Notes: generated by a model from the letters alone, not told the origin. 64,000 bases of DNA from Cellulosimicrobium funkei (GCF_001019615.1 NZ_JNBQ01000008.1:54417-118416); one strand, 5' to 3'. Positions 10,696 to 19,746 are shown, numbered from the stretch's first letter. Numbers and translations are program-made.

Positions 10696-11055
10696 ATGCA
10701 CACGCTGGACAGCGTCGACGCAGCATCGCTGCGCAGCGACGTCCCGGAGTTCCGCCCCGGCGACACGCTCAAGGTCAACGTCAAGGTCGTCGAGGGCAAC
10801 CGCTCCCGCGTCCAGGCGTTCCAGGGCGTCGTCATCGCCCGTCAGGGCAGCGGGGTCCGCGAGACGTTCACGGTCCGCAAGATCAGCTTCGGCGTGGGTG
10901 TCGAGCGCACGTTCCCCGTGCACTCGCCGTCCATCGACTCGGTCGAGGTCGTGACGCGCGGTGACGTGCGTCGTGCCAAGCTGTACTACCTCCGCGCGCT
11001 GCGCGGCAAGAAGGCGAAGATCAAGGAGAAGCGCGACACCGCGCCCGCTCGCTGA
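10696..11055 (+). CDS. rplS: 50S ribosomal protein bL19
   Basis: L19 sits at the 30S-50S interface. The 119 residues match the family: [20 protein letters not shown] near residue 20, [15 protein letters not shown], and the basic C-terminus with [18 protein letters not shown]. The ATG follows GAGGAG. The 275-nt spacer and its own promoter candidate suggest separate control from trmD. A perfect hairpin follows. Confidence 0.97.
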   Translation: MHTLDSVDAASLRSDVPEFRPGDTLKVNVKVVEGNRSRVQAFQGVVIARQGSGVRETFTVRKISFGVGVERTFPVHSPSIDSVEVVTRGDVRRAKLYYLRALRGKKAKIKEKRDTAPAR

Positions 11056-11088
11056 TCGGCTGTCGGCAGGTACTGCCGCTCCGCTCGC

Positions 11089-11125
11089 ACGACGGCGGCC
11101 GTCCCCTCGGGGCGGCCGCCGTCGT
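11089..11125 (+). terminator. Terminator after rplS
   Basis: A perfect 13-bp stem (ACGACGGCGGCCG and its complement at 11113-11125) with an inner CCCC/GGGG extension, followed by CGTTCCCC. A strong end for the ribosomal-protein unit. Confidence 0.65.
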
Positions 11126-11186
11126 CGTTCCCCGCGACACGCGGTCCGCGGGCCGGTCCCGTTTCCCGGATCACGGTCCGAGGTGG

Positions 11187-11192
11187 CATGGT
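11187..11192 (+). promoter_or_regulatory. Candidate -10 of lepB (leaderless)
   Basis: CATGGT ends 6 nt before the lepB GTG; no Shine-Dalgarno is present. Confidence 0.35.
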
Positions 11193-11198
11193 GAACGC

Positions 11199-12002
11199 GT
11201 GACCGACAGCGCCCCGCCCCGCGGCCCGCATCCCGACGCCGGCACCGAGCGTGAGGCGCTCGGCCCTCGGGACGACGAGGAGTCCCCGCACGGGCAGCAC
11301 CTCGCCACGTCCCGCACGGAGCGTCCGGCGCGGAAGTCGTCGCTGCTGCGCGAGACGGCGATCATCGTGGTCAGCGCGCTGGTGCTGTCGCTGCTGATCA
11401 AGACGTTCCTGGTGCAGGCGTTCTTCATCCCGAGCGCGTCGATGGAGGACACGCTGGTCGAGGGCGACCGGGTGATGGTGTCCCGGCTCGTGCCGGGCGC
11501 GTTCGACGTGCACCGGGGTGACGTCGTGGTGTTCAAGGACCCGGGCGGGTGGTTGCCGCCGCCGGTGCCGCAGGCCGAGAGCCCGGTGTCGGAGGCGGTG
11601 CGCGCGGCGCTGACGTTCGTCGGTCTGCTGCCGCAGGACACCGGCGAGCACCTGATCAAGCGGGTGATCGGCACGCCGGGCGACCACGTGGTGTGCTGCG
11701 ACGCGGAGGGGCGCGTGAGCGTCAACGGGGTGTCGATCGACGAGACGTACATCAAGCCGGGCTCGATCCCCAGCCAGGACCCGTTCGACCGGACGGTGCC
11801 GGCGGACATGCTGTTCGTCATGGGTGACAACCGGCAGAACTCGGCGGACTCCCGGTACAACACGGGCAAGCCCGGGGGCGGGTTCGTGCCGATGGGCAAC
11901 GTCGTGGGGACGGCGTTCGTCAAGGTCTGGCCCCTGTCCCACCTGGGCCTGCTGCGCAACCCCGGCGACGTGTTCGCCGACGTGCCCGAGGTGGAGCCGT
12001 GA
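11199..12002 (+). CDS. lepB: Type I signal peptidase
   Basis: Membrane serine protease that removes signal peptides from Sec and Tat substrates. The 267-residue product has a charged, disordered N-terminus, one membrane segment (about 53-73), catalytic Ser81 in PSASM, catalytic Lys154 in LIKRVIG, and the GDNRxxSxDSR box near 210-220. The start GTG has a -10-like CATGGT 6 nt upstream, so the message may be leaderless. It overlaps rnhB by GTGA. Its synonymous codons lean to CTG and GTG, whereas adjacent genes lean to CTC and GTC. Only one lepB is present here, where some relatives have two in tandem. Confidence 0.94.
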   Translation: MTDSAPPRGPHPDAGTEREALGPRDDEESPHGQHLATSRTERPARKSSLLRETAIIVVSALVLSLLIKTFLVQAFFIPSASMEDTLVEGDRVMVSRLVPGAFDVHRGDVVVFKDPGGWLPPPVPQAESPVSEAVRAALTFVGLLPQDTGEHLIKRVIGTPGDHVVCCDAEGRVSVNGVSIDETYIKPGSIPSQDPFDRTVPADMLFVMGDNRQNSADSRYNTGKPGGGFVPMGNVVGTAFVKVWPLSHLGLLRNPGDVFADVPEVEP

Positions 12003-12856
12003 CGCTGGACGCGGTCGCTCCTCCCGCCGGTCCGGTGCCGGGCTCGGCGCCCGCCGCCGCCCCGGCGCGCGTGCGTCGTGCCCCTGCGCGGCGCCGCCCG
12101 GACCTCCGGCAGGAGCGCGCGATGCTGCGCGACGGTGCCCGGCTCGTCGCCGGCATGGACGAGGTCGGGCGCGGAGCGCTCGCCGGACCGGTCTCGGTGG
12201 GCGTCGTGGTCGTCGACCTCGAGACGAAGCCCTGCCCTCCTGGTCTCACCGACTCCAAGCTCCTCACCGCGGCCGCGCGGGAGGCCCTCGTGCCGCTCGC
12301 CCGCGCATGGTCCGTCGCCTGGGCCGTGGGCCACGCCGGGCCCGCCGAGATCGACGCGCACGGCATCGTCGGTGCGCTGCGCCTCGCGGGCCGCCGGGCG
12401 CTCGCCCAGGTGCGGCGCACGGTCGGCGACGTCGACGCCGTCCTCCTGGACGGCAAGCACGACTGGCTCAGCCGTCCCTCGGCGGTGGACCTCTTCGAGG
12501 CGTTCGACCTCGACCCGCACGACGACGAGCGGCTCGTCGACCCGCGGGTGCGCACGCTGGTCAAGGCGGACCTCCAGTGCGCCTCGGTCGCCGCGGCGAG
12601 CGTCCTCGCGAAGACGGAGCGCGACGGTCTCATGACCAGCCTCGCGCGGCAGTACCCCGCCTTCGGGTGGGACCAGAACAAGGGGTACGGCGCGGCGGCG
12701 CACGTCGAGGCCCTGCGCGAGCACGGCCCGACGCCGCAGCACCGCCGGTCCTGGCGGCTGCCCGAGCGGGGGGACGAGGGTCTCGACACCCCCGCGTACG
12801 GCGAGCCCGTGGACGTCCTCGAGCTCGACCCGGACGCCGCGCTGCCCACGAGCTGA
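11999..12856 (+). CDS. rnhB: Ribonuclease HII
   Basis: Removes RNA, including single misincorporated ribonucleotides, from DNA-RNA hybrids. The 285-residue product has a variable N-terminal extension (about 40 residues, Ala/Arg-rich), then [13 protein letters not shown] with catalytic D54-E55, the central LLDGKHDWL aspartate, and [18 protein letters not shown] followed by the GWDQNKGYG motif. GTG start overlapping the lepB stop by 4 nt. The order lepB-rnhB-DUF2469-yraN is conserved in Actinobacteria. Confidence 0.93.
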   Translation: MTLDAVAPPAGPVPGSAPAAAPARVRRAPARRRPDLRQERAMLRDGARLVAGMDEVGRGALAGPVSVGVVVVDLETKPCPPGLTDSKLLTAAAREALVPLARAWSVAWAVGHAGPAEIDAHGIVGALRLAGRRALAQVRRTVGDVDAVLLDGKHDWLSRPSAVDLFEAFDLDPHDDERLVDPRVRTLVKADLQCASVAAASVLAKTERDGLMTSLARQYPAFGWDQNKGYGAAAHVEALREHGPTPQHRRSWRLPERGDEGLDTPAYGEPVDVLELDPDAALPTS

Positions 12857-12881
12857 GGCGGGCGCCGAGCGCTCGATGGTC

Positions 12882-12887
12882 CATGAT
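12882..12887 (+). promoter_or_regulatory. Candidate -10 of the DUF2469 gene (leaderless)
   Basis: CATGAT ends 6 nt before the GTG at 12894. A GGAGG between them is too close to the start to work as a Shine-Dalgarno. Confidence 0.4.
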
Positions 12888-12893
12888 GGAGGC

Positions 12894-13193
12894 GTGAGCG
12901 CCGAAGACCTCGAGAACTACGAGACCGAGATGGAGCTCGCGCTGTACCGCGAGTACCGCGACGTGGTGGGCCTGTTCTCGTACGTGGTGGAGACCGAACG
13001 TCGCTTCTACCTGGCGAACCAGGTGGACCTCCAGGTGCGTTCCGCCGCGGGCGAGGTGTACTTCGAGCTGCGGCTCGCCGACGCGTGGGTGTGGGACGTG
13101 TACCGGTCGGCCCGGTTCGTGAAGTCGGTGCGCGTCGTGACCTTCAAGGACGTCAACGTCGAGGAGCTCGCGAAGGCCGAGCTCCAGCTCTGA
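12894..13193 (+). CDS. DUF2469 family protein
   Basis: A 99-residue conserved actinobacterial protein of unknown function, nearly invariant in the segments MSAEDLENYETEMELALYRE (start) and RRFYLANQVDLQ, rich in acidic and aromatic residues. The GTG at 12894 is preferred over an upstream in-frame GTG at 12876 because the protein family begins at MSAEDLE and a -10-like CATGAT lies 6 nt before it. It lies between rnhB and yraN, the usual place. Confidence 0.9.
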   Translation: MSAEDLENYETEMELALYREYRDVVGLFSYVVETERRFYLANQVDLQVRSAAGEVYFELRLADAWVWDVYRSARFVKSVRVVTFKDVNVEELAKAELQL

Positions 13194-13307
13194 GTACGGT
13201 CCTGGCCGTCCACAGGACGGCTTCCTGACGCTCCCGTCCACAGGCGGCCGCAGTCCTCTGGCACCGCGCCCTCCCCGTCGCCCACGGTGGGCGGCGGAGG
13301 TGAGCCC

Positions 13308-13667
13308 ATGGGAGCGAAGGACGCCGTCGGGCGGTACGGGGAGAGGGTGGCCGCGGCCCACCTGGTCGAGGCGGGATGGACCCTGCTCGACCGCAACTGG
13401 CGCGGGACGCGCGGCGAGCTCGACGTCGTCGCGCTCGACGGGGACGTGCTGGTCGCCGTCGAGGTGAAGACGCGTCGTGGCACCGGCTTCGGGCACCCCG
13501 CCCAGGCCGTGACGCCCGCGAAGCTCGGTCGCCTGCGGCGGCTCACGGGGGAGTGGCTCGCGACCCACGACGTGCGCGCGCGGTCGGTCCGCATCGACGT
13601 CGTCGCCGTGCTCGTGGCGCGGGCGGGCGCCGCGCAGGTGGAGCACCTCGTCGGGGTGAGCGCCTGA
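13308..13667 (+). CDS. yraN: UPF0102/YraN family protein (predicted endonuclease)
   Basis: A 119-residue protein with a restriction-endonuclease-like core: GRYGERVAAAHL helix, RNWRGTRGELDVVALDG and VAVEVKTRRG, giving the E-x(n)-D-x(n)-ExK arrangement of that fold. The function is not proven. The ATG at 13308 has GGAGG at 13296-13300; the upstream in-frame GTG at 13287 lacks one. The stop overlaps the ATG of comM. Confidence 0.88.
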   Translation: MGAKDAVGRYGERVAAAHLVEAGWTLLDRNWRGTRGELDVVALDGDVLVAVEVKTRRGTGFGHPAQAVTPAKLGRLRRLTGEWLATHDVRARSVRIDVVAVLVARAGAAQVEHLVGVSA

Positions 13668-15205
13668 TGGGCCTCGGCACGACCCGGGCCGTCGCGCTCG
13701 TCGGGCTGTCGGGCCACGTCGTCGAGGTGCAGGCGCACCTCGCGGCGTCGGTGCCCGGGTTCGTGCTCGTCGGGCTCCCGGACGCGGCGCTCAGCGAGTC
13801 GAGGGACCGCGTGCGTGCGGCCGTCACGTCGTCGGGCATCGCCTGGCCGCAGCGCAAGGTCACGATCAACCTCTCGCCCGCCGCGCTCCCCAAGTCCGGC
13901 ACGGGCTTCGACCTCGCGATCGCGGTCGCGCTCCTCGCCGGCGCCCAGGTCGTCCCGGTGCGCGCCGTGGAGGACGTGGTGCACCTCGGCGAGCTGGGCC
14001 TCGACGGCCGCCTCCAGCCCGTGCGTGGCGTCCTGCCCGCGGTGGCGGCCGCCGTCGCCGCCGGGTTCGAGGAGGTCGTCGTGCCGGCGGCCGACGTCGA
14101 GGAGGCCCGGCTGGTCCCCGGCGCGCGCGTCGTGGGGGCGACCACCCTCGCGGACGTCGCCCGGCTCCACGGGGCGTCGCTCGACGACCCGGGCGGCGCC
14201 GCGTCCCCGGTCGTGGTGCCCCGGCCTGTCGCGGTACGCCCGCAGCCGGGCGACCTCGCGGACGTCGTGGGTCAGGAGGAGGCGCGGCACGCGCTCGAGG
14301 TCGCGGCGGCGGGAGGCCATCACCTCCTGCTCGTCGGGGCGCCGGGCGCGGGCAAGACGATGCTCGCGTCGCGGCTCCCCGGGATCCTGCCCGACCTCAC
14401 GGAGGGCGAGGCCGTCGAGGTGACGGCCGTCCACTCGGTGGCCGGGGTGTTCGATCCCGGGACCGGGCTCGTGCGCCGTCCGCCGTACGAGGACCCGCAC
14501 CACACGGCCACCCCGGCGGCGATCGTCGGGGGCGGCAGCGGCCTGCCCCGGCCCGGCGCCGCGTCGCGCGCCCATCGTGGGGTCCTCTTCCTGGACGAGG
14601 CGCCCGAGTTCGGAGCGCGCGTGCTCCAGACCCTGCGCCAGCCGCTCGAGCACGGCGAGCTCGTGATCCACCGGGCCGGCGGGACGGCGCGGTACCCCGC
14701 GCGCTTCCAGCTCGTCCTCGCGGCGAACCCGTGCCCGTGCGGCAAGGGCGTCGGCAAGGGTCTCGAGTGCACGTGCTCGCCCGTCGCGCAGCGCCGCTAC
14801 TTCGGCCGGCTGTCCGGTCCGCTCCTCGACCGGGTGGACGTCCAGGTCGAGGTGCGGCCCGTCACACGGGTCGAGCGCGCGGGCGCGGGGCGGCCGGAGT
14901 CGAGCGCCGCGGTCGCGCGGCGGGTCGCCGCCGCCCGGGAGACGGCGTCCGCGCGCCTGGCGGGTACGCCGTGGCGGACGAACGCCGAGGTTCCCGGCAC
15001 CTGGCTGCGCGACCGGCTCGGGCCCGACCCGGGCCTCCTGACGGACGTCGACACCGCGCTCGACCGCGGCACGCTGAGCCTGCGGGGAGCGGACCGGGTG
15101 CTGCGCCTCGCCTGGACCGTCGCCGACCTCGCCGGGCACGCCGCGCCCACGCGCGCCGACGTCGGCGCCGGGCTCGCGCTCCGGACACGGGGCTACCGTG
15201 GCTGA
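13667..15205 (+). CDS. comM: ComM/YifB family Mg-chelatase-like AAA+ ATPase
   Basis: A 512-residue hexameric helicase-like AAA+ protein. In naturally competent bacteria ComM drives branch migration during DNA integration. Seen: N-terminal ChlI domain (VALVGLSGHVVEVQAHL; GLPDAALSESRDRVRAA; NLSPAALPKSGTGFDLAIA), Walker A LLVGAPGAGKTM (about residue 224), Walker B VLFLDEAPEF, a zinc-like CPCGKGVGKGLECTC cluster, and the Mg_chelatase_C domain. The start overlaps the yraN stop, and dprA starts inside its end, so yraN-comM-dprA is one unit. Confidence 0.92.
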   Translation: MGLGTTRAVALVGLSGHVVEVQAHLAASVPGFVLVGLPDAALSESRDRVRAAVTSSGIAWPQRKVTINLSPAALPKSGTGFDLAIAVALLAGAQVVPVRAVEDVVHLGELGLDGRLQPVRGVLPAVAAAVAAGFEEVVVPAADVEEARLVPGARVVGATTLADVARLHGASLDDPGGAASPVVVPRPVAVRPQPGDLADVVGQEEARHALEVAAAGGHHLLLVGAPGAGKTMLASRLPGILPDLTEGEAVEVTAVHSVAGVFDPGTGLVRRPPYEDPHHTATPAAIVGGGSGLPRPGAASRAHRGVLFLDEAPEFGARVLQTLRQPLEHGELVIHRAGGTARYPARFQLVLAANPCPCGKGVGKGLECTCSPVAQRRYFGRLSGPLLDRVDVQVEVRPVTRVERAGAGRPESSAAVARRVAAARETASARLAGTPWRTNAEVPGTWLRDRLGPDPGLLTDVDTALDRGTLSLRGADRVLRLAWTVADLAGHAAPTRADVGAGLALRTRGYRG

Positions 15206-16538
15206 GCGCCGTGCGGGTCCGACGCCACCCGTGCGCCCGGCGTTCGACGTCTCTGACGACCGGCTCGCCCGGGCGGCGTGGTCACGCCTGGCGGAGCCGG
15301 GGGACGAGGTCGCGGTCGCGCTTGTCGAGCAGCTCGGGGCCTCGGGCGCGCTCGCCTGGCTCGTCGAGGCGGTGAACGACCCGGCGCGGGCCCGCCGGGA
15401 GCTCGTCGGGCTCGCGGAGTGCGCCGGCGACGACCGAGCCGGGCTGGAGCGGCTGCTCGGGGTGCCAGGGATCGGTGCAGCGGTGCCGACGGAGGACAGC
15501 GGCGCGCCGGTCCGCGACCCACGGAGCGGGCCCGTCGCGCGGCTCCTGCGCGCCGTCGCGCGCTGGGCGCCGCGGCTCGACGGCCTCGACCCCCGCCGCG
15601 AGCTCCACGTGCTGGAACGGCTCGACGGCTCGCTCGTCGTCCCGGGCGACCCGGGGTGGCCCACGGCACTCGACGACCTCGGGGCGGTCCGTCCGCTCGC
15701 GCTGTGGGTCCGTGGGTCGGACCGCCTGGCGGAGCTCGCGGCGCGGTCCGTGGCGGTGGTGGGGGCGCGCGCCTGCACGGACTACGGGCGCCACGTGACG
15801 GGGGAGATCGCCTCGGGACTCGCGGCGCGCGGGTTCACGGTCGTCTCCGGAGGGGCGTACGGCATCGACGCCGCGGCGCACCGCGCCGCGCTGGTGTCGT
15901 CCGCCCCGACGGTCGCGTTCCTCGCGGGCGGGGTGGACCGGCTCTACCCGGTCGGCAACACCGAGCTCCTCCGGGCCGTCGTGGGCACCGGCGGCGCCGT
16001 GGTGTCGGAGGTCCCGCCGGGCTCCGTGCCCAGCCGGGTCCGCTTCCTCCTGCGCAACCGGCTCATCGCGGCGTTCGCGGGTGCGACCGTGGTCGTGGAG
16101 GCGGCCTGGCGCTCCGGGTCGCTGAGCACGGCGGTGCGCGCCGCCGAGCTCTCCCGACCGGTCGGCGCCGTGCCCGGGCCGGTGACCTCCATGGCGTCGA
16201 CCGGCTGCCACCGGCTCCTGCGCGACGGTGCCGCCGTGTGCGTCACCGACGCCGACGAGGTCGCGGAGCTGGCCGGGGCGCTCGCGCGGGACGCGGCACC
16301 GGCGGCGCCGGCCGCGGGGACGCGCAGGGCGCCCCGCGGCGCCGCGTACGACGGGCTCGACGCCGTCGAGACCCGGACGTGGGACGCCCTGCCGCTGCGC
16401 TCGGGCGCACCGACGGACGCGGTCGCCCGGTCGGCCGGGCTCGCCGTCTCGGAGGCCGTCGGTGCCCTCGGGCGGCTCGAGATCCGCGGCCTCGCCGAGC
16501 GGACGCCCGGCGGGTGGCGGCGCGTGCGCGCGGGGTGA
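15198..16538 (+). CDS. dprA: DNA-processing protein DprA
   Basis: Rossmann-fold protein that loads RecA onto incoming single-stranded DNA. The 446-residue product has the DprA core (about 150-370): SVAVVGARACTDYGRHV, SGGAYGIDAAAHRAAL, FLAGGVDRLYP, and the LLRNRLIAAFAGATVVVEA motif. A winged-helix C-terminal domain (about 380-445) follows. The N-terminal 140 residues are variable. GTG start overlaps comM by 8 nt. The presence of comM and dprA does not prove competence. Confidence 0.92.
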   Translation: MAERRAGPTPPVRPAFDVSDDRLARAAWSRLAEPGDEVAVALVEQLGASGALAWLVEAVNDPARARRELVGLAECAGDDRAGLERLLGVPGIGAAVPTEDSGAPVRDPRSGPVARLLRAVARWAPRLDGLDPRRELHVLERLDGSLVVPGDPGWPTALDDLGAVRPLALWVRGSDRLAELAARSVAVVGARACTDYGRHVTGEIASGLAARGFTVVSGGAYGIDAAAHRAALVSSAPTVAFLAGGVDRLYPVGNTELLRAVVGTGGAVVSEVPPGSVPSRVRFLLRNRLIAAFAGATVVVEAAWRSGSLSTAVRAAELSRPVGAVPGPVTSMASTGCHRLLRDGAAVCVTDADEVAELAGALARDAAPAAPAAGTRRAPRGAAYDGLDAVETRTWDALPLRSGAPTDAVARSAGLAVSEAVGALGRLEIRGLAERTPGGWRRVRAG

Positions 16539-16580
16539 GGAGGCCGGTCTGGCGCGTCACGGCGGCGGCTGGCGGAGGGC

Positions 16581-16635
16581 GGCGGCCGGAGCGCTTCCGG
16601 CGGGCTGAGGGGGGCGGCCGGAGCGCCTCCGGCGG
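16581..16635 (+). repeat. Twin hairpin-forming 23-bp repeats between dprA and xerC
   Basis: Copies at 16581-16603 and 16613-16635 differ at one base (GCGCTTCC versus GCGCCTCC). Each contains CCGGAGCGC...TCCGG that can fold back on itself. They fill the dprA-xerC spacer. They may form a tandem terminator or be members of a dispersed repeat family. Confidence 0.6.
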
Positions 16636-16666
16636 TCCTGCGGTACCGCGCGCGAGACTGGGGGGG

Positions 16667-17641
16667 ATGACCCGCTCGACCCGTCCTGACGCAGCCGCCG
16701 ACGCACCACCGGGCGAGGGCCGGCCCGACTCCCTGCCGCCGGCGCTCGACACGGCGCTCGCGGACTTCGGGACGCATCTCGAGGTCGCACAGGGCTCGTC
16801 CGCGCACACGGTGCGCGCGTACACGGGCGACGTCGAGGCGCTGCTGGACCATGCCGCCCGGCACGGCGCGACGTCGCCGCAGGACGTCGACCTCGCCGCC
16901 CTGCGCGCGTGGCTGACGGAGCAGTCGGAGCGCGGGCTCGCCCGTGCGACGCTCGCGCGGCGTGGCGCGGCCGCACGGGCGTTCTTCGACTGGGCGCGCC
17001 GGACCGGACGCGTCACGGCGGACCCCGCCGCGCGCCTCGCGAGCCCGCGCGTCCCGCGCACCCTGCCGACCGTGCTCACGGCCGACGCCGCGGGACGGCT
17101 CCTCGACGCCGCCCGGGAGGCGGCGGGCGAGGGCGAGCCGGCCCGGCTGCGCGAGTGGGCCGCCGCCGAGCTGTTGTACGGTGCCGGGATCCGGGTGGGG
17201 GAGCTCGCGGGGATCGACGTGGACGACGTGGACCTGTCGCAGCGGGTCGTCCGGGTGCTCGGCAAGGGGGACAAGGAGCGGGTCGTGCCCTTCGGCGTCC
17301 CGGCGGCCCGGGCGGTGACCCGCTGGCTGGACACGGGGCGGCCGGCGCTCGTCACGGAGCGGTCGGGCGCGGCCCTCCTCGTCGGGGACCGCGGCGGTCG
17401 GTGGGGGCAGCGGCAGGTGCGCGACGTCGTGCACCGCCTCGCGCTCGCGGCTGGGGTCGACGACGTCGCCCCGCACGACCTGCGGCACAGCGCCGCGACG
17501 CACCTCCTCGCCGGCGGGTCCGACCTGCGCAGCGTGCAGGAGATCCTCGGGCACTCGTCGCTCGCGACGACGCAGCGCTACACCCACGTGACGGCCGAGC
17601 GGCTGCGCAGCTCGTTCGAGCAGGCCTTCCCGCGCGCCTGA
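16667..17641 (+). CDS. xerC: Tyrosine recombinase XerC
   Basis: Site-specific recombinase that, with XerD, resolves chromosome dimers at dif. The 324-residue product has the SAM-like core-binding domain (about 25-115) and a catalytic domain with Arg176 (GIRVGEL), the beta-hairpin lysine in GKGDKERVVP, H270xxR273 (HDLRH), His296 (GHSS) and nucleophile Tyr305 (TTQRYTHV). The ATG at 16667 is preceded by GGGGGG and by a -10-like GAGACT ending 7 nt upstream. Its position between dprA and rpsB is the usual place of chromosomal xerC in this group, so it is not a mobile integrase. Confidence 0.92.
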   Translation: MTRSTRPDAAADAPPGEGRPDSLPPALDTALADFGTHLEVAQGSSAHTVRAYTGDVEALLDHAARHGATSPQDVDLAALRAWLTEQSERGLARATLARRGAAARAFFDWARRTGRVTADPAARLASPRVPRTLPTVLTADAAGRLLDAAREAAGEGEPARLREWAAAELLYGAGIRVGELAGIDVDDVDLSQRVVRVLGKGDKERVVPFGVPAARAVTRWLDTGRPALVTERSGAALLVGDRGGRWGQRQVRDVVHRLALAAGVDDVAPHDLRHSAATHLLAGGSDLRSVQEILGHSSLATTQRYTHVTAERLRSSFEQAFPRA

Positions 17642-17663
17642 GCCCCGGGCCGCCGTCGTCCGG

Positions 17664-18239
17664 TCACGGCTCCCCGAGCGGGAGCAGCACGATCGGGGGC
17701 CGCTCACCGAGCAGCGCGAGCGGGTCGACGTAGCGCTCGCCCCGACGCACGCCCCAGTGCACGCAGGCGCCCGCGCAGTGGCTCGCGACGGCCCCGCCGT
17801 CGGAGCCCTGCACGGTCCCGACGACGTCTTCCGCGGCGACGCGCGTCCCCCGGGGCACCGTGCCGGTGACCGGCTCGAGCGACGTGCGCAGGCCGTCGTC
17901 GTGCGTGACGACGACCACGTCGCGCCCCGCGACGGGACCGGCGAACGTGACGACTCCCGGCGCCGGGGCCAGGACGGGCTCCCCGGCGGTGGCGGCGAGG
18001 TCGACGCCCCGGTGACCGGGGAGCCAGCTCTGCAGCGGCGGGTCGAACGGCGCGAGCACGCCGAGCGCGTCGGGTGCTCGGTCGAGCGGCGGCACCCACT
18101 CGGCGGACGCGGCCGAGGTGACCTCGCCACGCCCGCCCGTCGTGGCGGACGCCGCCGGTGCGAGGGCGAGCAGGAGCGCGGACAGCACGAGGGCGACCGC
18201 ACGTGGTCGGGTCGTCACGGGGGTACGGTCGTGAGGCAT
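17664..18239 (-). CDS. Secreted M23-family peptidase (LytM-like), atypical active site
   Basis: A 191-residue protein with a Sec signal peptide (hydrophobic 14-30, ALAPAASA cleavage region) and one M23 domain. Zinc ligands H76 and D80 are present in GHRGVD and a late H161 in CVHWGV. In canonical LytM enzymes the last motif is HxH, but here Cys159 stands where the first His should be. Such proteins hydrolyse peptidoglycan cross-links or act as inactive activators of amidases. It converges on xerC with 22 bp between stops and is divergent from rpsB. Confidence 0.85.
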   Translation of the reverse strand: MPHDRTPVTTRPRAVALVLSALLLALAPAASATTGGRGEVTSAASAEWVPPLDRAPDALGVLAPFDPPLQSWLPGHRGVDLAATAGEPVLAPAPGVVTFAGPVAGRDVVVVTHDDGLRTSLEPVTGTVPRGTRVAAEDVVGTVQGSDGGAVASHCAGACVHWGVRRGERYVDPLALLGERPPIVLLPLGEP

Positions 18240-18672
18240 CGCGCCAGGGTGCCCGACGCAGCCCTGCGTCGGGCAGCCAGGTCTTGCGGCCTGTGGACGA
18301 CGGGCCCTGGCGGCGCCCCGGACCGGCGGCTGTGGTCGGCCCTGCCGTCGGGTAGACTTGCCGCTGCGACCGGCGCGTTCGCCGTGCCCGGCCCGGGGTG
18401 ATCACCTCGGCCGAGGACGGAGCCGGTCGACTTCGCGCGTCACGTCCTCGCCCATCCTCCCGGCTCGGCCGGTCCGGGCGGGGCCGCGTCCGGCGTCGGT
18501 CCTGCCCGCACCTGCTCGAACGGTGCGTCGCAGGCGTCGGCACGGGTGGCGCCAGGGGTGCGACCACCAGGGTCGTCACCGACAACCGCACCGCGGTCCG
18601 TCCTCCGGGAGGGGCCGCCAGAAGCGTGCGCGCACCGGGTGGATCCCGGGCCGCACGGCGAAAGGACGTGTC
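18240..18672. other. Spacer between the M23 peptidase and rpsB, with a long rpsB leader
   Basis: This 433-bp stretch contains no credible gene. It holds a -10-like TAGACT at 18353-18358, which leaves a leader of about 310 nt. The leader contains a 12-bp palindrome CCTCGGCCGAGG (18405-18416) and several GC stems. Such length before a ribosomal protein gene suggests post-transcriptional control, for example by S2, but no specific known leader motif is recognised. Confidence 0.5.
18331..18358 (+). promoter_or_regulatory. Candidate rpsB promoter
   Basis: TAGACT at 18353-18358 with a weak TGTGGT 16 nt upstream. Confidence 0.45.
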
Positions 18673-19656
18673 ATGGCCGTCGTGACCATGCGCCAGCTCC
18701 TCGAGAGCGGTGTCCACTTCGGGCACCAGACCCGCCGTTGGAACCCGAAGATGAAGCGTTTCATCTTCACCGAGCGCAACGGCATCTACATCGTCGACCT
18801 CCAGCAGTCGCTGTCGTACATCGACCGCGCGTACGAGTTCGTCAAGGAGACCGTCGCGCACGGCGGCTCCATCCTGTTCGTCGGCACCAAGAAGCAGGCC
18901 CAGGAGCCCGTGGCCGAGCAGGCCGCGCGCGTCGGCATGCCCTACGTGAACCACCGCTGGCTCGGCGGCATGCTCACCAACTTCACCACGGTGCACAAGC
19001 GTCTCCAGCGCCTCAAGGAGCTCGAGGAGATCGACTTCGACGACGTCGCGGGCTCTGGCCTGACCAAGAAGGAGCTCCTCGTCCTGCGTCGCGAGAAGGA
19101 CAAGCTCGCCCGCACGCTCGGCGGCATCCGCGACATGGCGAAGGTCCCCTCCGCCGTGTGGATCGTCGACACGAACAAGGAGCACCTCGCGGTCGACGAG
19201 GCGCGCAAGCTCAACATCCCGATCGTCGCGATCCTCGACACCAACTGCGACCCCGACGTCGTGGACTACAAGATCCCCGGCAACGACGACGCCATCCGCT
19301 CCGTCACGCTGCTCACCCGCGTGATCGCGGACGCCGCCGCCGAGGGCCTGCTCCAGCGCCACTCCGGTCGCTCGGGCGCCGAGGCCGAGGCGGGCGCCGA
19401 GGCCGAGCCGCTCGCCGAGTGGGAGCGTGAGCTCCTCGCCGGTGCCGAGAAGCAGCTCGAGGCCGACGAGACCGCCGCCGAGGCGAACGTCGAGGCCGCC
19501 GCGGCCGAGGGCGTGGCCGAGGCTGCTGCCGAGGTCGCCGCCGAGGAGCCGGGCGACGCCACCGCCGAGGTCGTCGAGGAGGCCGCCGCCGAGGCTGCCG
19601 TCGTCGCCGACGCCGAGGCCGTGGTCGCCGACGCCGAGGCCGACGAGACCAAGTGA
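18673..19656 (+). CDS. rpsB: 30S ribosomal protein uS2
   Basis: The conserved S2 fold covers about residues 1-235 ([20 protein letters not shown] near the start, [41 protein letters not shown]). The last 90 residues are an Ala/Glu-rich acidic tail, extending the protein to 327 residues. The start ATG follows GAAAGGACG. tsf follows after a strong hairpin. Confidence 0.97.
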   Translation: MAVVTMRQLLESGVHFGHQTRRWNPKMKRFIFTERNGIYIVDLQQSLSYIDRAYEFVKETVAHGGSILFVGTKKQAQEPVAEQAARVGMPYVNHRWLGGMLTNFTTVHKRLQRLKELEEIDFDDVAGSGLTKKELLVLRREKDKLARTLGGIRDMAKVPSAVWIVDTNKEHLAVDEARKLNIPIVAILDTNCDPDVVDYKIPGNDDAIRSVTLLTRVIADAAAEGLLQRHSGRSGAEAEAGAEAEPLAEWERELLAGAEKQLEADETAAEANVEAAAAEGVAEAAAEVAAEEPGDATAEVVEEAAAEAAVVADAEAVVADAEADETK

Positions 19657-19662
19657 CGTCCC

Positions 19663-19694
19663 GGGGTGCGCGGCGGGCGACCGCCGCGCACCCC
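19663..19694 (+). terminator. Perfect 14-bp hairpin between rpsB and tsf
   Basis: GGGGTGCGCGGCGG pairs perfectly with 19681-19694 across a GCGA (GNRA) tetraloop. No U tract. It probably attenuates or protects transcripts between S2 and EF-Ts. Confidence 0.6.
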
Positions 19695-19746
19695 GTGCCG
19701 TCCCACCGGCGCACACCGGGCACCGCCACGGTGCCCCCTGCACGTA

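Noticed and set aside
6881..10726. A 1281-codon open frame on the minus strand
   Set aside because: It runs antisense across the amidohydrolase, rpsP, khpA, rimM and trmD genes, is low-complexity Arg/Ala-rich, and has no domain. Long antisense frames are expected at this GC content; similar ones at 3040-6024, 19266-22208 and 54392-56977 were left out too.
16667..17641. xerC as an integrase of a mobile element
   Set aside because: Flanks are core genes (dprA, rpsB), there are no attachment-site repeats, and the sequence is XerC-like throughout.
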